Part shown: piece after piece, positions 58,441-64,000 of the stretch
Layout: the number at the start of each line of letters is the position of its first letter
How positions within the stretch are numbered: position 1 is the first letter of the stretch
Assembly (NCBI GenBank): GCA_003153295.1
Contig: PLXY01000008.1
Location: 249,714 to 313,713, forward strand
From: Parachlamydiales bacterium
Lineage (GTDB): Bacteria > Chlamydiota > Chlamydiia > Chlamydiales > Rhabdochlamydiaceae
Length of the DNA: 64,000 nt
Reading direction: 5' to 3'
Position numbers and translations under genes: made by a program
The notes under the pieces: generated by a model
Databases searched by the model: none
The model's input: only the letters and a program-made list of their open reading frames with translations
What the model was told of the DNA's origin: nothing

Positions 58441-60504
58441 ATGACCAAACCAGTAGGACTACTTCCGGCCGCCCATTTTAAATTCCCTTCTCTTCCTAAT
58501 CCTTTTAAAAATAATGTCACAAAAGTCGTGCAGCCTCTATTAAAAGGACGCCCTACTTCACCCCCACCTCCTCCGCCTCTTCCAGACCTGATCGGTCAAG
58601 ATTCTAAAGAGGCATGTTTCCGACTTAGAATAGATTATAACCAAAAGACCATTACCCCCGTTTTTATTCCTCCTTGCATTAAAACTCCTCTGGATAAAGT
58701 TTTTCTGAGAGCTACCTTGCGTAATGCCGAAAAAGCAGCTGAGGCTAAGGAGGAAGGAAGTGCATTTGGGTTTTACATGCAAGCAATGCAACTCATAAGT
58801 TCTGCAATTTTAGATACTAAAGGACTATTAATGGGCGCTGTTTGCTATCTCAATACCGCTCAATTCTTAAGAGACCATCATAAAGACAGTGATCCGTATA
58901 CTCAACAAGCCACTACCTATTTAAAAAATTTAAATAAAAACCTTCTGGTAGATACCGCTCCAGAAAAAAAAGACGTCCATTTTATGTGTTCAGTGGGGGC
59001 TGCGCAATTAGTTCTAGCGCGCAGTGGCTCTCCTGCTACCGATTATGCAAATGCAATAAACAGTTTTCAAGAGGCTCTTAAATTAAGCAAAGACTCTCCT
59101 CTTCCAAAATCAGTCTTGGACCCTATTATATATAGGATCCATCTGGGCCTGGGATTCTCTTTTTTATACCTGGCAAGAACCGAAATTCTTGATAAAGGAA
59201 CTCATAGAAGAGAAGAGCTTCTTAAGTATCTTCAATCTTCGAGGTCGTATTTAGAGATAGCCCTCTCCTTGCACTCACCTGACTTAGTAAAATACACTTT
59301 GGCTTTGAACTATTCTTGGACCGTTCTACTCCTAGATGAAGCAGAAGCCGATCTTCCACTAAATGGACCCGTACAAGAAAACTTGAAAAACGCAGAGAGC
59401 TTTAATGAGGGATCGAAAGAGCATTTGAATAAAGCCTTAGAAATCTTAAAACCGTTATCTCCCAAAACTAATAATATGCTCGCTTTATGGGGAACACTGG
59501 AATATAAAGCAGCCTATTTTCGTGCCGATTTCAGTGCACAGTACGAGGCATTCCAACATTTGTCTTTGGCCGCATCTACAAGCTTAGCTTCTGAAGATGA
59601 CTCTCTTCTCATTAGTTGTGGGGATAGCATATGTCAACTTGCCTGGCGATGTCCTATAGATTTCTTCCAAAAACAAGCAGAAGACTATTTAAAAATAATC
59701 TACGAAGAAAGCTATGAAGAAATGTTTATTTCTGAATCCATGCGAGCTATTTTTGAAATCCAAAGAGCGCTTTGGCATCTCATCGAGTCTAACCATAAAC
59801 TTGTTGTCAAAAACGAGCCTACGAAAGAGACACCACTGTTAAAACAAAAAATAGAAGAACCCCAAAAAAAAGCTGAACAGAATCCGCAGGTTCTTGAGGA
59901 AATGAAAAAAGATCTGATAAAGAATCTATTTGCGCACGAAATTCAAAGAAAAAAGGCACTACAGGATTTAAAAAGCAACACGCAGGATTTGAAAAAAAAA
60001 CCTAGGCCGGTTTTAGAAAGACTTGAGGTTCTAAAGAATAAGGCGGTTAAGCAGCTAAGAATCCTTGAAAGTCAGACCAAAAATACCGCTGAAGAGATAA
60101 AGATTTTGGATGGTATGAAAAAAGCTATTCTAAGTCATCTTAAAGAGTATGAAAATTTAAAGAAAATTACTCTGAAAGATATGAGAGAAAAAGCAATACA
60201 AGTGCTAGAAAATAATCTAGACAACCTAAAAGGTTTCCTAGCAGACCCATCAGACGATATTTATTTTAATTTAATAAAGACTAGTTTGAAAACCTGCACC
60301 TTAGCTCTAAAAACTAACCTCCCTAAGCTAGAGAAAATTTGCAATACTCCTCAAGAAGTAAAGGCTTATCATTTCCTTGCGCATTCTATTGGTCATCAGT
60401 TTCATGGAATATATGTCTCTGCACTGTTTAAATGGATGTTAACTGAACGATTGCGGTCATTTGAACTATTATTAGAATTAGAACCAGATTTTATTAAAGA
60501 TTAA
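58441..60504 (+). CDS. Hypothetical protein with proline-rich N-terminus, helical/TPR-like and coiled-coil regions
   Basis: 687 aa; PTSPPPPPPLPDL; long Lys/Glu/Leu-rich helical C-terminal half. Confidence 0.75.
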   Translation: MTKPVGLLPAAHFKFPSLPNPFKNNVTKVVQPLLKGRPTSPPPPPPLPDLIGQDSKEACFRLRIDYNQKTITPVFIPPCIKTPLDKVFLRATLRNAEKAAEAKEEGSAFGFYMQAMQLISSAILDTKGLLMGAVCYLNTAQFLRDHHKDSDPYTQQATTYLKNLNKNLLVDTAPEKKDVHFMCSVGAAQLVLARSGSPATDYANAINSFQEALKLSKDSPLPKSVLDPIIYRIHLGLGFSFLYLARTEILDKGTHRREELLKYLQSSRSYLEIALSLHSPDLVKYTLALNYSWTVLLLDEAEADLPLNGPVQENLKNAESFNEGSKEHLNKALEILKPLSPKTNNMLALWGTLEYKAAYFRADFSAQYEAFQHLSLAASTSLASEDDSLLISCGDSICQLAWRCPIDFFQKQAEDYLKIIYEESYEEMFISESMRAIFEIQRALWHLIESNHKLVVKNEPTKETPLLKQKIEEPQKKAEQNPQVLEEMKKDLIKNLFAHEIQRKKALQDLKSNTQDLKKKPRPVLERLEVLKNKAVKQLRILESQTKNTAEEIKILDGMKKAILSHLKEYENLKKITLKDMREKAIQVLENNLDNLKGFLADPSDDIYFNLIKTSLKTCTLALKTNLPKLEKICNTPQEVKAYHFLAHSIGHQFHGIYVSALFKWMLTERLRSFELLLELEPDFIKD

Positions 60505-60507
60505 CTC

Positions 60508-60532
60508 AAAAAGGGGGCATGACCCCCTTTTT
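60508..60532. terminator. Bidirectional rho-independent-like terminator
   Basis: AAAAAGGGGGCATGACCCCCTTTTT between convergent ORFs. Confidence 0.85.
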
Positions 60533-60541
60533 GACTAATGC

Positions 60542-60610
60542 TTACCAAGCCCATCGTGATTTATAACGTCGTGTTGCTTTCTTTTTTTTCTTTGCTTTTT
60601 TCTTAGCCAT
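60542..60610 (-). CDS. Tiny Lys/Arg-rich basic peptide
   Basis: Minus strand MAKKKAKKKKKATRRYKSRWAW*, AAGGA upstream, terminator immediately downstream. Confidence 0.5.
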   Translation of the reverse strand: MAKKKAKKKKKATRRYKSRWAW

Positions 60611-60686
60611 AATTACATCCTTGTTTAGGGTCTCGCCCTACTTTTATTATTATATTAATTTATTAAAAAATCAAACTAATTATTAG

Positions 60687-60818
60687 CTATTTATTTGATT
60701 TGTATGAATTAATGTTCAATTTAGTTGAATACCTAGTTTTCAATCCCTTTTTCTTTGCCTTCAGTTTGGCAGCGAGTGGATTATTCTTAATCGGTTTTAT
60801 TTGTACTTTGCAGGCCAT
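60687..60818 (-). CDS. Tiny basic protein
   Basis: Minus strand MACKVQIKPIKNNPLAAKLKAKKKGLKTRYSTKLNINSYKSNK*, AAGGAAGGA upstream. Confidence 0.45.
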   Translation of the reverse strand: MACKVQIKPIKNNPLAAKLKAKKKGLKTRYSTKLNINSYKSNK

Positions 60819-60989
60819 TTTCTAAGTCCTTCCTTGTGATAGAAACTCCTTCTGTTTTACAGAAAGGTATTCTCTAAAATACGTATCAAGGAGATATTGT
60901 AAATTAATTTCTTTAAATTTTACAACCTATTCATTATCAAACACTTGAAAGGCTTTGCTATAAATCAGTTTAAATGGTATTCATCGATT

Positions 60990-61325
60990 ATGAAGTACTT
61001 ACTTTGTTTTTTCCTTTTCTGCAGTAGTCTCATTATCCAAGAAACCCATGCAGCGCAAAAGGAAAACAGCTATCAAGTTACTCTCTATTACTCGCCTCAA
61101 TGTCCTTATTCTCAAAAAGTCCTGTCTTATCTAAAAGACTCAGGAATGAAGATCCCTATGAAAAATGTTAGGTTGGATAGAACTGCAAGACAAGAACTGG
61201 AGCAGCAGGGAGGACATCTTATTGTCCCGTGTCTCATTGTGAATGGCAATCCCATCTATAATGCCAATGACATCATTGATTGGCTTAAGACCCACCAAGA
61301 ATATTTATCTAAATCTACACGATAG
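60990..61325 (+). CDS. Exported glutaredoxin-like protein
   Basis: Signal peptide MKYLLCFFLFCSSLIIQ; YYSPQCPYSQKVL (CPYS), VPCLIVNGNPIYNANDIIDWL. Confidence 0.82.
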   Translation: MKYLLCFFLFCSSLIIQETHAAQKENSYQVTLYYSPQCPYSQKVLSYLKDSGMKIPMKNVRLDRTARQELEQQGGHLIVPCLIVNGNPIYNANDIIDWLKTHQEYLSKSTR

Positions 61326-61351
61326 AGTATCCTATTTAAAAGGATACATCT

Positions 61352-62770
61352 ATGTTAGCTACTTCTAAAAAATCTCGTCGCGTATTGAGCATTTTTGTTT
61401 TAGCGATGCTTAACGTTTCCGTGATGGCAAGCTTGCGCAATCTTCCGCTTGTTGCAGAATATGGTCTGGGATCTGTCTTTTATTTTCTACTTGTTGCCCT
61501 TTTATTCTTAGTTCCTTGTGCTTTGATTTCCGCTGAACTTGCAACAGGATGGCCCAAAATGGGAGGGATCTATATTTGGGTGCGGGAGGCTCTGGGCGAC
61601 CGCTGGGGATTTTTCGCTGTTTGGGTCCAATGGGCTCACAATCTTTCGTGGTATCCTGTCATCTTATCGTTTGTTGCAACCACTTTAGCTTATGTCATCA
61701 ACCCCGAACTTGGTCACAACAAATACTATGTCCTTGCCATTGTCTTAGCTTCTTTTTGGGGAATGACCTTGCTCAACTATCTGGGGATTAAAACATCGAG
61801 CTGGTTTTCGACTTTGGGTGTTATTATTGGGACCATACTCCCCGGCATCTTTATTATCGGCCTAGGCATTTCTTGGCTCTCTGGAAGCCATCCGGCTCAA
61901 ATCACTTTTGATATGGAATCGCTCTTGCCCAAGGCCAACAATCTCAACAGCTTTGTTTTCTTAGCAGGGATGTTTTTGGCATTTGCAGGTCTCGAGGTGA
62001 CAGCAGCTCATGCCGGCAATGTGATCAACCCTCAAAAAAATTATCCTCGCGCGATTTTGTTAGCAGCACTGATTACGTTTGCTCTTTTCATGCTAGGATC
62101 TCTGGCAATTGCGATTGTCATCCCCAACTCTGAAATTAGCCTGGTTGCAGGTTTGATCGATGCTTTCAGCCGTTTTTTTAGCGTTTATAATTTAGAATGG
62201 ATCCTTCCCATCATGGCGATCTTACTCGTCGTCGGAGCTGTCGCTGAAGTCAATGCCTGGATTATCGGCCCTGTAAAAGGACTCTACGCCACATCAACCC
62301 ACGGAAATCTACCTCCCTTTTTCCAACATCAGAACAAAAAAGGGGTCCCGACACACCTGCTTTTATTCCAAGCGATCATCGTCACTTTATCTGCGCTTGT
62401 CTTTCTCCAAATGCCGTCCATCAGCGCTTCCTATTGGATTTTGACGGCGCTTTCGGCTCAAAGTTATCTGGTGATGTATATCTTGATGTTCGTTTCCGCC
62501 ATCAAGCTCCGGTATTCTAAGCCTCATGTCGAACGGGCCTATCGAGTCCCGTATAAAATGACAGGAATGTGGATCGTTGCCTCTATGGGGATCTTATCGT
62601 CTCTTTTTGCTATTTTCATGGCATTTATCCCCCCTGCGCAGCTTCAAACCGGAAGCCTCCTCTTTTATGAAACTTTCCTGATCTTAGGCTTATTTGTCAT
62701 GTGCGGAATCCCGCTGATCATTTATCAATTCCGCCAACCTTCTTGGAAAAGAGTAGAGACCGATGAGTAA
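61352..62770 (+). CDS. APC-family amino acid permease
   Basis: MASLRNLPLVAEYGLGSVFYF, ISAELATGWPKMGGIYIWVREALG. Confidence 0.9.
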   Translation: MLATSKKSRRVLSIFVLAMLNVSVMASLRNLPLVAEYGLGSVFYFLLVALLFLVPCALISAELATGWPKMGGIYIWVREALGDRWGFFAVWVQWAHNLSWYPVILSFVATTLAYVINPELGHNKYYVLAIVLASFWGMTLLNYLGIKTSSWFSTLGVIIGTILPGIFIIGLGISWLSGSHPAQITFDMESLLPKANNLNSFVFLAGMFLAFAGLEVTAAHAGNVINPQKNYPRAILLAALITFALFMLGSLAIAIVIPNSEISLVAGLIDAFSRFFSVYNLEWILPIMAILLVVGAVAEVNAWIIGPVKGLYATSTHGNLPPFFQHQNKKGVPTHLLLFQAIIVTLSALVFLQMPSISASYWILTALSAQSYLVMYILMFVSAIKLRYSKPHVERAYRVPYKMTGMWIVASMGILSSLFAIFMAFIPPAQLQTGSLLFYETFLILGLFVMCGIPLIIYQFRQPSWKRVETDE

Positions 62771-64000
62771 CGTTCCTTTAGCGGAAGAGCTACGTCCTAA
62801 AAAATTAGAAGAGATCGCAGGACAGTCCCACCTTCTCAATAACGACGGTTTTTTGTCGCATTTGATCCGCGAGAAAAAACCTCTTTCTTTATTGTTATGG
62901 GGACCACCAGGCTGCGGCAAAACGACGCTTGCCCGTTTATACGCTCAAGCCCTCGATGCTCACTTTCTATCGTTTAGTCCCTTATTGCATGGCATTGGAG
63001 ACTTAAAAAAAGTCATAGAAGACACACGTAAATATCCGCTCTTGAGCCGCCAGATCATCCTCTTTGTCGATGAGATCCACCGCTTCAATAAAGCTCAGCA
63101 AGATGTCTTTCTCCCCTTTCTAGAAAACGGCACCGTGGTGTTGATTGGGGCCACCACAGAAAACCCCTCATTTGCATTGAATAAAGCGCTCTTGTCCCGC
63201 CTCCGTGTTCTTCAACTCAAATCGCTTTCAGATCAAGACCTTGAACAGATCCTGATCCGTTATGAATCGATCAAAAAGCCTCTGCATCTCTCAGATGAGG
63301 CAAAAAACATGCTCCTTCAGCTCTCTCAAGGAGATGGACGGCATCTTTTGAATATGATCGAGAATCTCCAGTCGATTCAAGGTCCTATCGACCCTGCAAG
63401 ATTGCAGCAGATTCTACAGAAAAGATCAGCCATCTACGATAAAGGAGACGACGGCCATTATCAGCTCATCTCTGCTCTCCATAAAGCGGTCCGCGGCTCC
63501 GATCCTGATGCTTCTCTTTATTGGCTGGCCCGCATGTTAGAAGGAGGAGAATCGGCTGAATTTATCGCCCGCCGCATGGTGCGGATGGCTGTGGAAGATA
63601 TCGGTCTTGCCGATCCAGAAGCCCTACAACTGACCCTCAACGCTTGGCGCGCCTTTGATCAGCTAGGATCTCCGGAAGGCGAACTAGCCCTTGCCCAAGC
63701 CGTGATCTATTTAGCATTAGCTCCTAAGAGCAATGCCGCTTATACCGCATTCTCTGCTGCCAAAGACCTCGCATCCAATACCACGAATCTTCCTCCTCCG
63801 CACTGCATCATCAATGCTCCCACAAAGTTAATGAAAGAATTCGGTTATGGCAAAGGGTATCAGTATGATCACGATCTACCCCAGGGATTCTCCGGACAAA
63901 ATTATTTCCCTGATAACGTCGAGCGTCCCTCTTTTTATCAGCCCGTAGAAAGAGGTTTTGAACGGGAAATGAAAAAACGGCTCGATTATTTCACAAAACT
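62763..64000 (+). CDS. rarA: Replication-associated recombination protein A (AAA+ ATPase), partial at window end
   Basis: MSNVPLAEELRPKKLEEIAGQSHLL, LLWGPPGCGKTTLARLY; open to end of window. Confidence 0.92.
   Translation, partial: MSNVPLAEELRPKKLEEIAGQSHLLNNDGFLSHLIREKKPLSLLLWGPPGCGKTTLARLYAQALDAHFLSFSPLLHGIGDLKKVIEDTRKYPLLSRQIILFVDEIHRFNKAQQDVFLPFLENGTVVLIGATTENPSFALNKALLSRLRVLQLKSLSDQDLEQILIRYESIKKPLHLSDEAKNMLLQLSQGDGRHLLNMIENLQSIQGPIDPARLQQILQKRSAIYDKGDDGHYQLISALHKAVRGSDPDASLYWLARMLEGGESAEFIARRMVRMAVEDIGLADPEALQLTLNAWRAFDQLGSPEGELALAQAVIYLALAPKSNAAYTAFSAAKDLASNTTNLPPPHCIINAPTKLMKEFGYGKGYQYDHDLPQGFSGQNYFPDNVERPSFYQPVERGFEREMKKRLDYFTK

Noticed and set aside
1-64000. tRNA, rRNA or complete IS element
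   Set aside because: None recognised by eye; tRNAscan-SE and ISfinder searches would be needed to exclude them.

Overview
The window is a 64-kb segment of a chlamydia-related bacterium (phylum Chlamydiota). I infer this from the AroDE fusion, the second ParE/ParC-type topoisomerase pair, Inc-like and autotransporter proteins, a TMEM14-family protein and eukaryote-like domains; I cannot assign a genus. Core genes include aroA-aroL-aroC-aroB and aroDE, mip/FKBP, an RluA-type pseudouridine synthase, glpF/glpK/glpD, parE-parC, csaA, a Sua5-type gene, proC, a nitroreductase and rarA. Around them are accessory and host-interaction genes: a GHKL ATPase fused to a putative metalloprotease, a DNase I-like (EEP) protein with a tail anchor, two Ser/Thr kinases, an intimin-type barrel with a beta-helix passenger, a Pmp-like autotransporter, an F-box-like repeat protein, an AbiE system whose toxin has a C-terminal ankyrin-like extension, a pentapeptide-like/GATase fusion, a MORN protein, a membrane-anchored PARG-like protein, an M48 protease, an Inc-like protein and a putative SH2-domain protein. 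The most interesting structural signals are: (1) the aro gene run appears interrupted between aroB and aroDE by about 8 kb of accessory and decayed DNA that contains partial direct copies of both flanking gene ends (autotransporter 3' end and aroB 3' end); (2) a second example where the parE promoter and 5' end is duplicated on the far side of a MORN gene; (3) a 162-bp imperfect palindrome; (4) three unannotated tiny Lys/Arg-rich ORFs. The most interesting protein signal is the SH2-like domain next to proC. All identifications are by eye; no database search was run.
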